Shown here: one piece after another, positions 24,706 through 37,390 of the stretch
How positions within the stretch are numbered: the first letter of the stretch is position 1
How the letters are laid out: every line of letters begins with the position of its first letter
Assembly: GCA_003415625.1 (NCBI GenBank)
Contig: PYIU01000006.1
Coordinates: 1,550,001-1,614,000, forward strand
DNA length: 64,000 nt
Direction: 5' to 3'
From: Aquanectria penicillioides
Lineage: Eukaryota; Ascomycota; Sordariomycetes; Hypocreales; Nectriaceae
Translations under genes and position numbers: made by a program
The notes under the pieces: generated by a model
Seen by the model: only the letters and a program-made list of their open reading frames with translations
The model's database searches: none
Told to the model about the DNA's origin: nothing

Positions 24706-25238
24706 GGTTGAGGACATGATGTTCGACCAATAATTGTTTTCAGAGTGGCAAGGAATTTTGCAGGAATGATATGCTTGGTTACAATTTTATATGGCGTGTT
24801 TATCTGGGGTATAGGAGTTTCATAAAGTGTCGAGTCTAGTTTTGGATTATATCGGGGTTGCTGGAGTTGAGGTCAGAATAATGAATCTACGATTTAAGCA
24901 ACTGCAATCAATTACGGCATTTTTTTTTTCTAAATTGCAATGAGTATTTCCCAAACACCAGTCAAATAGTTGTCAAATAGCGTCATTGGCGATGGTCCAT
25001 GGTCCAATGAGCATGTCCAACATTATGAGTCTTCGCTTCCATGAATCACACGTTGGCAAAGCCCATAGTAACAGATGGAAATTTTCACTACGTCGCAACA
25101 CAATTCATCATTGTTGAGAAACCGCAATAGTTCAAGCGAAAATGAAATAGTATATTTATGTGATACATGTCTAAACAAAATTGTTCGCCGTGTTTGTGCA
25201 ATGCAAGGTATCCAACCTTCGGGTCTTTCACCCTAATC
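24706..25238. other. Convergent 3' regions, DUF4188 / DFG5 genes
   Basis: The spacer is AT-rich and holds no gene. If the DFG5 frame is corrected as proposed, that gene stops at 25339 and this spacer extends to 25338. Confidence 0.6.
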
Positions 25239-26812
25239 TTATCCTTTAACGCCTCCAACTCCGGTAGCTCCAGGCTCATGTGTGTGTGCGTATGTTTGCG
25301 TGTAGTGTAGACCGCCCAATATTTTCGCTCCTTGTCCCCTAAAACAAGGCAAAATAAGTTCCAGCGATAACCCCCCTGATATGACCACCGTCAAGATGGC
25401 CGCCCCGGCCTTGTCTGTAGACGTGATGGCCTTCAGGTTCTTGTTCTCGTCGTCCGAGTTCTTGTTTCCTGCCGCCGCGTTACCCTCGGACGTGCCTCCG
25501 GTCGAGGATGTGTACGGCGTGCTCGCCGCCTCGACCAGCGTGTACATAATCATTGACATGGCGTTCATCTGGGAACCCACGCCTACTTTGCTGTCGTACG
25601 ACGTACTCAGCCAGGTGAAGCCACATGCCGTGCCGGAGTGGCCCTTGAATCCAGAGTCGGTTCCTGTGCACACGGCGGCGGCCGCCTTGGCACTCGCCAG
25701 GATCAGAGGGTAGATAGTCTCGTAGGTGTAGGGGGCCATCTGGGTCGTGGCGGCCAGCCAGCGGCCCAAGTAGCCTTTGAAACTCTGCTGATCCGTGTTG
25801 CACTGGGTATTCTTTTCGCAAAATTGCTCGTATACGACATTGCTCTTGACGAAGGTGCTCGTGACATCGCTCAACATGCCGTCCACACGACCCTTCCACG
25901 TGCTGTTGGAAGTAATGTTGTACATGACGGCGGCGCCGTGGAGGAAGATGCCGGCATTGTAACTCCACTGGGCCGAGTCCATGGAGCTGCAGTTGGTGTC
26001 GCCAATGGTCACACCGTCGTAGACCTTGTAGTCGCTAATGAGTCCCGAGCTCGTCTGCCATTCCCAGATCTTCTCCGCCCACTCAGCGTACGTGTCGTTT
26101 CCGGTGTATCGGGCCAGGCGTGCGGCGATGTTGAAGAAACAGCCGTTGGAGATGGAGTTCTTGTAGTTGTAACCGTTGTTGAAGGTGAAAATCTGCCATC
26201 GCATACCACCAGAGCAGTGCTCCGTGTCCCATCGGGTCACGTACTCGTTGAAAACGGCCTGGGTGAGGGCAAGCCATTGGGGAGAGGTGCTGGGAGGATC
26301 GGGATACTTGCGCTCTGCGGCAGACATGGAGGCGACAGCCCAGAAGCCCTGGTCATCGTTTCCTTCCGTTCGGGTCTGGTTGTCGGGCATGAAATCCTCG
26401 TCTGGTCCTGCCTGGTGAAGCAAAGCTTGTGTCGTGATGTTGTTGTATGAAGTGTCGCCAGTTATCCACCAGTAGTCGATGAGGGCGCCAAACATGGCAC
26501 CAGCCTCCCACCCTGAGATCGATTAGCCGCGTCGAAACTGCTGCGTTCTGCGTCGTAACATACAGTAGTAAGGGTCTGGCAAGTTACCGGGCGTGTCGCC
26601 GGTGTTGTTACCTGTGTAGTACTTGACGAGCCCATATGAGACGGTGGCGGCGGCCTCTTTGATGGAAGCTGGTGGTGGTTGTTCAGCGGGCAGCACGTGG
26701 TATGAGGCCAGGAGGGTTACCTACACTTGTCGGTCCAAGTCACGTCAATGGAGTTGACTGAAGTTGCCCATAGACCCAGGGTCAGGGCAGCTGTCTGAAG
26801 TAATGATCTCAT
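25239..26812 (-). CDS. DFG5: GH76 mannan endo-1,6-alpha-mannosidase, Dfg5/Dcw1 type
   Basis: Minus-strand exons are 26725..26812, 26564..26668 and 25239..26512, 488 aa as read. It starts with a signal peptide (MRSLLQTAALTLGLWATSVNS). The GH76 body includes TGNNTGDTPGNLPDPYY, WWEAGAMFGALIDYWW, the catalytic Asp pair at about 117-118 (GNDDQGFWAVASM), and GTACGFTWLSTSYDS. In yeast, Dfg5 and Dcw1 are GPI-anchored and move GPI-proteins into wall glucan; they are jointly essential. The C-terminus is odd: after AGAAILTVVISGG the frame runs into about 35 unrelated residues. At the G6 run (plus-strand C6, 25371-25376) one more base would switch to VIAGTYFALF and stop at 25339. That is a normal hydrophobic GPI tail, so the annotated end is probably an artefact. 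Confidence 0.92.
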
Positions 26813-28090
26813 GGCGGGTTGGTGTAGGTCGCTGAGGGTACAGCAACCTGTGAGAGAATGGCGGCGGTGATGTAAGGAGCGGCACACGACAAAGGAGTCG
26901 TCGATGTCAGGCAAGGTAGGAGATCTAGATCGGGGTCAAGGACGGACCAGCTCAGGTTCCGGATGTCGGTTCCAGTTTGCCCCTGTCTCGTGGGTACTGG
27001 GTAATGGCACAAAGGAGACTGGCGACCGGATGCTACCCAAACCAAACAAGAAGAAACGAGGAGAAGCGGATACGAAAGAAAGAAAGCAAGCAAGCAGGCA
27101 AGGCGGAGAAGGAACAGTGGTAGGTGCCAATAAAAGAAACGAAATAACGTCGTCAGGAGCCGGCAGCCCTCTACGCGCGAGGACGCGGCAGCATAACGGG
27201 CTCCAGACGCATGCCTCATATGTAACCTCGTGTGTGCATCCGGGGCCGGCCACGCGGCCAGCACCCACGAGCGCCCCCACTAGGATGTAGTGCTGTAGGT
27301 ACAGTACCTATGCCAGGTACTGGGTACTGGGCACTACGATATGTGCGTATGACGATAATACAACACCATCCACATCCAGAGTGGAAGAGCCGTCAAGCCA
27401 AGGGGCGCAAGCACCGAGATGGGGGAAGGGGGGCGCCTATGGGCCACGGGGGGTCCCATTGCTATTGCTCGGTCCACAGCATAGGCCCATTGACAGACCA
27501 GGGGGAGGGCCCGAATCTAGGGATCGAGCTGCCGCATTGCGCTAGAGTCGACTTGGGACTTGGGGCGGCAATACTGGGTGTCCCTGGAGGCAATTTCCAC
27601 GCTTAAGTCTCTATGAAGGTTGTGTGTTAAGTTTATGTGGCACCGATGGGATGATGACATCTCAGGAATAATGCTTCTGGCGGTGGCAGGGGCCGCAAAC
27701 GCATTGCATCCGGGGGACAGCAAACAGGATCAACAACCAAGAAAGAAGCCAGGGCCAATGCCAATGCCAAGAAAGCAGAAGGAAAAAAAGGAAGAAGGAA
27801 AGATTCTGGCACCACCTGTAGAGTGCTGGGCATCTTGGCAACGTTTTTTTCTGGGCACAGCCAAGGAGTAAGGGGCGGTTGACATGCCACGCTATGGACG
27901 GATACGCGCGGGCACAGCGCAGTGCGGTATAGAGTACATGCGTATGCCCGCCAGCCTGTTTTTTCTTCTTCTTCTTCTTCCTCCTCTTCCGCACCTCGAC
28001 GGGCCTCGTCGTCATCAACGGGTCCCTGGCGCTATTGGGTGGCACCAAAAATAATACTGTGCACCAACTAACCTAGCTTCACCACCTTAC

Positions 28091-28552
28091 ATGGCGCACT
28101 GTTTTGTTTCCAAGGCGCCGCCGTCCATGTTGTTGCTGTTGCTGGCGTCGTTTGTCCGTATCCCAGCGGCCAAGCCGGGAGGCGCGGGCTCCAAAGGCTG
28201 GGCATCTTTCTTTTCCTCGCCGATGCCAAGCCGCCTGGATTCTGCACTTTCACGGACACGCTCAGGGGGGTTCGGCAAGGTTGTACGGAGGAACAAGTCA
28301 ACAACCATCTCAGGGCCAGGCGCAAGAAAAAGGTACCTCGTACCGTCGTTCCCTGAAGAGGCAGAGAACCGCACAGAACCCTTGAAGGGCTCAGGGTCGC
28401 GCGCACTGTCACAAAGGCAAATGAAGACTCTCGTGCGCCAGGGACGTAGTACAGTCTATCCTGGTGCTAGACCAACAGCCGCGTGCTGTTTCTGGCTCGT
28501 TACGACCGACGGCGGGGCCCGTCCTGTCATGGCCCCTGCTGTTCATACGTAA
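28091..28552 (+). CDS. Weak hypothetical ORF, 153 aa
   Basis: An ATG-initiated open frame has a hydrophobic N-terminus (SMLLLLLASFVRIPAA) that could pass for a signal peptide. The rest is Arg/Ser/Gly-rich, and I recognise no family. Overlapping open frames of similar length exist on the other strand, so it may be chance in GC-rich DNA. Confidence 0.15.
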   Translation: MAHCFVSKAPPSMLLLLLASFVRIPAAKPGGAGSKGWASFFSSPMPSRLDSALSRTRSGGFGKVVRRNKSTTISGPGARKRYLVPSFPEEAENRTEPLKGSGSRALSQRQMKTLVRQGRSTVYPGARPTAACCFWLVTTDGGARPVMAPAVHT

Positions 28553-28796
28553 CCCAGTACGTACGCGGCCCACGTCGCCCTCTCTGTATGGGCTTCGAAT
28601 CCCCACCAGCGGTGGAATGGGGTCCTTATTAGTGTTAGCACTTTCCCTCAGGGCCTGCTCTGCCGACTTTTCGCTACTCTGTGGATTGGACTGGTGCACC
28701 GTTTAATTTGCAGTGGCTGTGCCAGAGGGACTCGACTGTTGTTGATCCTTTCTTTTGCGCTGCACGGAGGAGCGTGTTGTACCATTGTAGCAGTAG

Positions 28797-28844
28797 TACC
28801 TACCTACCTACCTAGGTAGGTATGTGTATGTGTATGTGTGTATG
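28797..28844. repeat. (TACC)4 / TATGTG compound microsatellite
   Basis: Four TACC units run into a CCTACCTAGGTAGG palindrome and then TATGTG hexamers. The cruciform-like centre is perfect over 14 bp. Confidence 0.85.
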
Positions 28845-30994
28845 CCGGAGATGGCTTCCACCTTGCACTACCATCACTGGTGTTCTGTGTCATGCACGGA
28901 GAGAGCCTGCGTGTAGCCACTGTCCATCCTCCGACGGGTGGCGCTAAAGGAGCCGAAGCACACCTGTGGGCTATCCGCGTATCCCGAATTTCCTCTTGCG
29001 GCCTCCTGCACGCCAACGAAGCAGACATCCGTCCATCCACCGCTGCCACTGCTCACGTCTGACGCCCATGTCACGGTTCCTCAACCGCTGCACTTGGTGT
29101 TTCATCTGATTCATGTCATCCATGACCCATCGTCATCACCAATCGTCCGGTCATCGACTTCACCGCAACCTCTCGCCTCTGCCGTATGCCAAGGCCATAT
29201 GACAGCCAGCCCGGGTCGTAATATCTCCTTGGCGACAAGACGCCGCCCCGTTTCTTGGGCTACATGGGTTCATGATGCACATCGCCGAGGCAGAAGATCC
29301 AGCTTGGCGATGTTGTATATGGCCGCTCTAAAAGTCTTGGGAGTGCACCAAGACTAGTTGACACACGTCTCCATCCGTTCTTTGATGGTGCGATCGTATT
29401 CTGACGTCCTGCTTCAATTCCTGCGTGCTGATGGGTTCGGCGCCGTCCATCACGGGCAAGGCTCCCGAGAGGCTGTGTACGGTGAGTGCTTCCTCCACCC
29501 ACATCCCGGGAAGGGGGCACTAATAATAATCAATCGGTGGACGGTTATGTCGGTGGCCACCAACGCCAGCCCGGTTGTGGATCGGAATCGTGTATCGCCG
29601 GCAAAGCCATGTCTCAGCTAACTATCTCAGAGGCCTCGCACTTTAAAGTTGCATGGCAAGTCGATTCCCCCCAGTCTCAACTATGCATACATAAGTGGTT
29701 AAGGGGTTAAGGAGGTTAAAAACAAATTTTCAGGGGGTCATGGAATATCCCGTTATCCTCGACCGGCAGTTCTTCTACCAAACCCATGTGGGACTTCTTG
29801 GGTATGATCTTTATGCCGAAGGTCCAACAATCTCCCGGTCACAGGAACGAGCGGCTTCCGATGCCTCTCAAACACCTCGTGCGTTGACGTCAAAGTAACG
29901 TCTCTTTCCGTCCATTCGACAATGGCAGCGATTGGCGGGAAGTCGGAAAGTTAGCGGAGCATTGCTGACCAGCGACTACATCAACTAACTTCTACTTACG
30001 CAGCAATGCGACGAATAGCCATCCCAGACGTAACGCTCGCCCGATGTTTCGTATTGGTTCTAGGTTGAGGCTATTCTTCCTGGCTTCTCTGTCTCTCTTT
30101 TTTTTCCCCTTGCCTCGTCCCTGGTTACATCATCAAGACTACCAAGTTACGGCCGAGTCTAGCTTCTCCTTGCCGGCTCCTCGGCTCAAGTTCTCCGAGG
30201 GTCCCCGCTCTGATGCGAATGTCCCGGCATATAACGGCCTGTAAGGCAGGTGTGCACATTCCTTGTTCTAACCCATCTTGCAACAGTCGTGTCGGAGCTC
30301 TGCCTTGAATTTTATTCGTCATCTTTTTTTTTTTTCTTTTTTTTTTCGACGTGTGAACTCTCGTGTCATCTTTCCCCCTCCCAGCGACAAGAGCCTGAGG
30401 TGGAAAAGGCCAGGATCCTTAGGAGGTGTCCGATCTCAATTCTCGAGAGCATACGATTCTCCTCTGAACTGAGCGGATTGGGCTTAGAGAGGCGCTATGA
30501 GGATGGAGCCCGATCTTGTTGCGCCAAGTAAATGGCAGCTTCTCATGCGCCTTTTCACCTCGGGGAACAAACAGATTGCTTGGCATCCCAAACAGAAGCC
30601 GTACCGAGCATCACTCGATTCCTCGTTTTTCGTCTCCAGAATCTCCAAACATTGTCGCTCCGACACCGGGTATTTCACCTTTGCTCAGCTCTGCCTCGAT
30701 TTAGCCGTGCTGTCAGGACATCGTTGCCTGAGGTGAGATGGGATGGTTCCCGCTGCCAAAGTGCAACTCCGTACCAGTGACCCCGCGATTCCCCTCCAAA
30801 AACCCCACTTGGCTTACCTCCCCAGACGAGCCGTCATTCGTGAATGAACGACAGCCGGGCCATATTATCCTTCAAGTCCAAAGCTCAGCTGATTGATGAA
30901 TCTATCTGTTTTCATATAATCCCCTCGCTCGTGAATGCCCTGAAAATCCTCGCCAAACCAAACTCAAACAAGTTGAACTCGGCATCCAGAAGCC

Positions 30995-32785
30995 ATGTCG
31001 GCCAAGCACTTCATCAACGACCCTACCCACCTTGTCACATCTGCTCTCCATAGCCTGACTCTCACAAATCCATCCATTGCGCTTGATCAAGACCACAAAA
31101 TCATCTACCGCCGGCCTTCTCCCAATGACGCCTCTCAGGTCTCCATCATTTCCGGCGGCGGCTCCGGTCATGAGCCCTCCTTCGCCGGCATGGTTGGCAA
31201 GGGCATGCTCTCTGCTGCTGTAGCTGGTACCATCTTCGCCAGTCCCTCGGCTGAGCAGATCCGCACCGCAATTACCTCACGCGTTGACACATCAAAAGGC
31301 GTCCTAGTTACCGTCATGAACTACACTGGAGATGTCCTCAACTTCGGAATGGGCGTTGAAAAGGCCAAGGCAGCTGGACTTGCCGTCGAGATGGTCGTTG
31401 TAGGTGACGATGTCGGCGTCGGCCGCGCAAAGGCCGGCAAGGTCGGACGGCGTGGAATCGCGGGAACTGTTCTCGTTCACAAGATTGCAGGTGCTCTGGC
31501 GGCCCAGGGCAAGCCCCTGGAGGAGGTGGCCTCGTATGCTCGCCTCACAGCAGCTAACATAGTCAGTGTGGGAGCCAGCTTGGAGCACGTCCACGTCCCA
31601 GGCCGTAGCATTGATACCGAGGGAGGTCTTGTGGTTGGAGAGGTTGAGGTAGGAATGGGGATTCACAACGAGCCTGGGTCCGAGAGATCCACGCTGGAGC
31701 TCCCTGAGTTGGTCAACAAGATGCTGAACCAGCTTCTCGACACAAATGATGAGGATCGAGCATTCCTCAACATTAGCACACATGATGTTGTCCTCATGAT
31801 TAACAACCTTGGCGGCGTTAGTGTTCTAGAGATGGGTGGCATCACCGCTGAAGTCGTGAGCCAGCTGGAGCGCAAGCACGGTATCCGACCTGTCCGCACG
31901 CTATGCGGAACTTACATGACGAGTCTAAACGGCCTGGGCTTCAGCATTACGCTTCTCAAAGTGGGCCCTGCGCCGTCTGGCTCCCCCAACATGATCGAAT
32001 TGCTCGATGCTTCCACAGAGGTTGTTGGTTGGTCGGCACCCATTCAGACTGCCACCTGGGACGCTAAGAACACGGCCACAAGGACGGACAGCTCTGGGGC
32101 GAGTGAGGAGATTAAGCCCAGTGACCTCAAGTTTGATGCGGCTGCATCTCAAGCCGCCCTGAAGAATGCACTTGAGAAAGTCATCGAAGCCGAGCCAGAT
32201 GTCACCAGGTACGACACCGTGGTTGGCGACGGAGATTGCGGTATTGGCCTGAAGAGGGGTTCTGAAGGTAAGGAACCCATCATGTTACATCATGTACGTT
32301 GACTAATGTGATACCCAGCGATCCTCAAGCACCTTGAGGAGCATCCCTTTACCGGAGATGTGGTTGTGGATGTTGCCTCCCTCGTTCCCGTCGTCGAAAA
32401 CACCATGGATGGCACTTCGGGAGCCCTGTACGCCATCTTCTTGAACGCCCTCGTCAACGCCCTCCGTGGACTCTCCCCTGGCAACGCCTCTCCCGAAATA
32501 TGGGCCAAGGCACTGAAGCGGAGCAGTGATGCACTCTCCAAGTACACACCTGCTCGCCCTGGCGATCGCACCTTGGTCGACGCCTTGTACCCATTTGTTG
32601 AGGTGCTCGGAGAGACTGGTGACGTCAAACAAGCCGCAGAGGCAGCGAGAAAGGCAGCCGATGAGACCAAGGGCATGCAAGCGAGTCTCGGACGTTCCGT
32701 GTATGTTGGAGGTAGCGGATACCAAGAGGTTCCCGACCCTGGTGCTTGGGGTTTGGCTTGCTTTTTCCTTGGTTTAACTAACTAA
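30995..32785 (+). CDS. DAK1: Dihydroxyacetone kinase (DhaK-DhaL)
   Basis: Two exons, 30995..32267 and 32319..32785, code for 579 aa; the 51-bp intron has a GTAAGG donor and GCTT-free CTAAT branch. The DhaK domain covers about residues 1-340, with SGGGSGHEPSFAGMVGKGML binding substrate. His200, in EHVHVPGR, matches the histidine that binds dihydroxyacetone covalently in this family. A short linker leads to the DhaL ATP domain (about 385-579) with VVGDGDCGIGLKRG, whose Asp residues hold the Mg-ATP, and TSGALYAIFLNAL. It phosphorylates dihydroxyacetone with ATP to DHAP, in glycerol use and detoxification of dihydroxyacetone. The length is normal for the fungal single-chain enzyme. The numeral in the symbol is conventional. 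Confidence 0.96.
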
Positions 32786-33880
32786 AAAAGCAAAACTGAC
32801 GAAGACATGAAGTAACACTTGAGCTAATGCGTCCCCAGTAAGCCCCAGGTAAAATTTCAGGAAATTGCATGCTTCCTTTCTCTCCATAGTCGCTACGATA
32901 TTTCCACGAGAATGAAATAATTATCCCCGTTGATTAAACTATCTCCAAGAGAACTTATGTTACCATAAACGGGATTTAATTGATAGGTTCCCGATGAGGA
33001 GAGAACCGTTGATGTGGAAACGACATCTGAATCAATGACCCTGAGGAGTAATCTAACACATCAATATTCAGACATATCTCCAGTTCTTGGTGAGCTAATT
33101 TTAACCCCGTTTCATCTAATGCAGTATATCTACACCCCATGGATGAGGAATCAGACAATGATCTGGAAATCCTTGTTAGGGATTGAAGATTTTTGTGTCA
33201 AGGTTAATAGTTGAAGTAGTCGTAGTCTGTCAGTCAGACATGAGGGCCTACTCACAGTATTTATAATGGTGGAGGATTTCAAATCACATAGGCATCCTCT
33301 TGGGCGAAACCTCAAATGATACGACAAATTTACCGGTCCTTGATCAATTCCTAGGGCATTTTTTGAGCCGAGCCTTGATTTCCTCGGCAGTATTGCTATG
33401 CTGAGGCTTGTTACGTTATGAGTAAAAGCCACACTATAGGCTAAGAATAAGGGAAAATAAATGGGTGAGCAGCCACCCAAACTCAGCTTCAAAAGTGAAA
33501 AAAAAAAAACCAGGTTATACCAACAGAGTATCCCTTAGAACTTGAGGCCTGTTGTAATGTTTGTTGATATGTTATTTACATTTACTCTTCAAAATGAACC
33601 ATGTCCGTAGAATGGAGTTGAGAGTCAGCGACAGGCTAATTGGTCAGTCATGTGGGGCTAGCATAGGACCTGATCAAGACCTCAGTCAGGTGACACCAGC
33701 TTGCAGCCCGGCGCGAGGTCTTGGCACGGAAAGCTACTGCTACCCTCGGGATGAATTTTGGTTTGACGGCCCGTGGAAAAGGATTGCCGCGGTACTGCAG
33801 ACGACCACCACAACCTCAAAAAGCCCCTCCTCTGTCGATGCGCTTGCCAATGCCCTCAGCGCATCGTTGATTGAGTTGTA
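32786..33880. other. AT-rich spacer, DAK1 - HIBCH gene
   Basis: About 1.1 kb with a visibly higher A+T content than flanking coding DNA, especially 32,850-33,600. No gene, RNA or terminal repeat is seen. The last 300 bp are the leader of the next gene. Confidence 0.55.
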
Positions 33881-35459
33881 ATGTCCTTCAGAAATTTCGC
33901 AGTCCGAGCTGGCGCAGCAGCAAACGCTGCCAGCAGCCGTGGATTCAGAAGCAGCTTCAACATGGCCCAACAAGCAAAAGTTGCAGGCTCCCCGCTGGGC
34001 GCTCGACAGGTAAGCAGGACGGGCTCAGGTACCTCGGAATAGCTTCAATGACTAATCTGCTGCGATCCAGCTTTCCACCGAAGCCCAAACGATCAAGGAA
34101 CTGCCTGAAGACCCCATCGACGATGTCGTTTTCCAGAGCAAGTACGGTCTGCGGACCGTGATGCTCAACCGACCCAAGAAGCTCAACTCCCTCGATGCAT
34201 CAATGGTCCGCAAGATTGTGCCCCGTTTGGTTGAGTGGGAGAAGTCGGACATGGCCAACGTTATTGTCATGAAGGGTGCTGGCGAAAAGGCGCTCTGCGC
34301 TGGCGGTGATGTGGCTACCCTTGCCAAGTTCAACCAGGAGGGTAAGGATGGATGGAAGAAGTCAGCCGACTTCTTCGCCCTCGAATACAAGCTCGACCAC
34401 TACATTTCGACCTACAACAAGCCCTACATTGCGTTCATGGACGGTATCACTATGGGTGGTGGTGTTGGACTCAGCGCTCACGCGCCCATTCGGATTGCGA
34501 CCGAGAAGACCGTCTTTGCCATGCCTGAGACCAAGATTGGCTTCTTCCCCGACGTCGGCGCCTCTTTCTTCCTGCCTCGATTGAACGGATCTGTCGGAAC
34601 CTACCTTGCTCTGACCAGCGCCCGACTAACCGGCCCCAACGTGTTCTACTCTGGTCTCGCCACTCACTACCTCCACTCAACCAGCCTGCCCGATCTTGAG
34701 GCTCGTCTCGCTGAGCTACGATTTCAAGACGGCGATGACTTGGCCGCTCGACTTGCCATTATCAACCAGACCTTGGAGGAATACAGCACCGGTCTTCCCT
34801 ACGACGAGCCCATCCGACTGGCTGGTGACGTGCGTCGGGCGATTGATCGATGCTTCAACAAGAACAACATTAACGACATCATTGCTGCCTTGCAGGCGGA
34901 GCGGGGTTCTACCGAGGAATGGGCGCAGAGTCAGTTGAAGACTATGCAGGAGCGGTCACCCACCGCCGTGCACGTGGCCTTGAGGCAAATGCGTGTGGCC
35001 GGTGAGTGGGACATTGCTGAGGCATTCAAGAAGGAGCACCAGATTGCATCGAAATTCATGCAGCACCCTGACTTCACCGAGGGTGTGACGGCTCTCTTGG
35101 TTCGCAAGGACGAACCCAAATGGCAGCCCGAGTCGCTTGAGGCCATCGGCAGCGAAAACGTTGCCAAGCCCTTCTTTGAGTTCGACGATAAGAAGAACCT
35201 AGAGCTGTTCACCGACCGGACATACTCTAAGCATCCTTTTGCGGCGTTCGGTGTGCCCACAGAGAAGGAGATCAGGAGCCTGTTGAAGGGCAACGCCTAC
35301 ACGCCCGAGGAGCTCGCCCTGACAGCCATTGCATCGCGCAACAACCGCCAAGGAATCTCGGATGTTGTTAACGAGATTATTAGCCGCAAGGTCGGGACGA
35401 ATGCTGAGGGCAAGGCCCGATGGTTGGAGGACGAGACGGCGCCAACAAGCCGACTATAG
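33881..35459 (+). CDS. EHD3: 3-hydroxyisobutyryl-CoA hydrolase, mitochondrial
   Basis: Exons 33881..34009 and 34071..35459 give 505 aa. The N-terminal 28 residues (MSFRNFAVRAGAAANAASSR...) are Arg/Ser/Ala-rich without acids, a typical mitochondrial presequence. The crotonase fold follows. The oxyanion-hole segments are ALCAGGDV and GITMGGGVGLS. Catalytic Glu196 and Asp204 lie in MPETKIGFFPDVGASFFLPR, matching the Glu/Asp pair of HIBCH. It removes CoA from 3-hydroxyisobutyryl-CoA in valine breakdown. In yeast the homologue Ehd3 also copurifies with the small mitochondrial ribosomal subunit (mS47). It lies 1.1 kb downstream of DAK1 in the same direction. Confidence 0.94.
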
Positions 35460-36115
35460 CTGTAGAGCGCAAAAAGGGTCCAGCGAACAGGTGCACTGGC
35501 TGGGCGCGATAATTGTAAAAATAAAAGACACTACCCGATGGTGTCGCGTAGTGTATGCTATGTGTTGATAGATGGGAATGATACGCAATTCTACCTCATG
35601 TGGTGATGAAGTGTGTGAGTTTGGTGCAGGCGACGACGATGGTGATGATGTTAATGTGGAGTGCGTCGATGACGATGCTGAAAAGGAAATGCATCGTGGT
35701 CGCGGCGAATAAAACCATAGCCAGGGTCACGGGCGGCGAATGGGGGACAGCGGGTGGGGTGGGAATGGAAACCACCAAAATCGGACCCAAAAAGGCGTCA
35801 TGCTGGTAGCGAAAAGCTTCATTTAATTGGGTGTTGGGCACGCAAGGCTAAATAAAGGTGGAGGGAGGGATGAGACGCACTATGTGTGTGATGGAGGGGT
35901 GGTGGGTTGGCCAGCTCGGGAGTAAGACTAAACACCGGGGATGGGGCCAAAACCCAACGGCGAGATGGAGTCACGAGAGGAGGCAAGGCAGTGATGAAAG
36001 GAGGGGAGCAAAGGGCGTGATGGGAGGATACAAGAGGGAGAGTCATGTCGTATCTCGAGCCATCAAGATGGACTACGGGGCTCGAGATGAAATGGCCTCA
36101 GGCAAGGGACAGAGA

Positions 36116-36122
36116 TATAAAA
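36116..36122 (+). promoter_or_regulatory. Possible TATA box (TATAAAA)
   Basis: TATAAAA lies in an otherwise GC-rich stretch 1.27 kb before the SPT21-like ATG. If used, the 5' UTR would be long or spliced. Confidence 0.35.
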
Positions 36123-36845
36123 GGGACGGGCCCGCCCCCGGACAACGAGAATCAAGACGGTCTCGATAAAAACCGGCCTGCCAGGCTTCTCTCTTCACTT
36201 TTTCCCTCTCTTCCACTCTCTCGACTGCCTCCTCGTCGAGAATCGTTGCCGGGTTGCCCAAAGCACAGGCTCGCCAAAGATCCCAAGCCTCGCTCGACAG
36301 CGGGGGAAAGCGGCTTGTTGGGTGGCCAACGACAACCGAACCACTGCGGTAACAGCTAATCTCATCTAGCAAGGGGCCTTTGTTGAAGGCCTCAGGCAGA
36401 AGCTGGGGCAGCTCTCGAGATCGAAGGCAGCAGAGCGAAAGCACGTGAGTGCGAGCGAGCGGACGGAACGAGGCCGAGCAGAAAGGAGTGAAAAGCTGCA
36501 GTCGACCGCTTATTAACACCAAGTCGAATCGGCGCTCTGGACGGAGGCCCGGGGAGCACCAACATCTGACGCTGGCAGCCAACGAAAAAGAAGGTACTTT
36601 ACGGAGGTACAACCAAGACGCAACCGGCGCCAAGAGCCACAAAGTGGGGCCGCATCTGCCCCGAGAACCCCGGTGGGTGGAACAAGGACAGCCGCTGCCG
36701 CCTTTGGAAGGAGCGCCCTCTACTGGCCACCGTACCTGTTTTGGCTCTGCGCGACACTGACCCTTCCGTCAGGCGCGCCAAAACACGTCACTAACGCCTT
36801 TCGCTGGCCCACCTGCTGCAACCACTGAAAACCACACCACCCACT

Positions 36846-36894
36846 GACACTACACCACTACACCACTACGCCTATACACCACTACACCACTAGA
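36846..36894. repeat. Degenerate ACCACTAC tandem repeat
   Basis: Several CACTACAC/ACCACTAC units sit in the leader region of the Spt21/Ams2-like gene. Confidence 0.8.
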
Positions 36895-37390
36895 GAGGCT
36901 ACTCAGCCGCTACGACACCGCACCGCCAACTTCAATTGTGTGACCCGAACAGCACCAAAGTTGACTGCAAATTTTCACCGATATTGCCATTCTTCCTCCG
37001 ACTGGCATCTTCCTCGTCTTTTCCTTCCTTGCTCTTGTTCATCACCCCTCACTGTTGCTTTTTTTATCCCTGCACATCATACTTCTGCGCGTCCTCAACC
37101 AGGGCCCCTCTCCGTCCTTAAGTGGTATCCACTTGCCGCAACCGACGCGCTCTCGGCGCGTCACGAACATGACGCCCGCCTCCCGAATTTGATACATGCA
37201 ACACCCTCCCACTATCCTGCCTTGCACCGCTTCATACCCACACAATCTCTCAACCTTACATCCACTTTTCTTCCACCTCACCCTCATTCCTCACTCCCCC
37301 AAGTACAGGTAAACCAGTGAACTTAACTGCCTCAGCCCTGCACTGCCGCGTCTACACGACTCTGGCATATGCCCAGAGGGACCTACCGCC

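Larger units (their letters stand above)
26813..30994. other. Long spacer, DFG5 / dihydroxyacetone kinase genes
   Basis: In 4.2 kb I find no gene I would defend. Contents are a purine-rich DFG5 upstream region, GGTACTG/TACC-type short repeats (27,290-27,335 and 28,797-28,844), one weak ORF (28091-28552), and a T/C-rich leader at 30,320-30,400 before the kinase gene. Confidence 0.5.
35460..37390. other. Upstream region of the Spt21/Ams2-like gene
   Basis: No gene is supported. It holds a TATA-like site (36116-36122), a possible 5'-UTR donor near 36,445, an ACCACTAC repeat (36846-36894) and a CT-rich leader ending at a good ATG context (GCCATGG). Confidence 0.5.

Noticed and set aside
28560..28625. 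Possible tRNA T-arm (GCTTCGAATCCCC)
   Set aside because: TTCGAATCC resembles a tRNA T-loop, but no acceptor, D or anticodon stem can be drawn around it.
36073..36642. 189-codon minus-strand frame in the Spt21-like upstream region
   Set aside because: It overlaps the probable promoter and leader, has no domain and is best explained by base composition.
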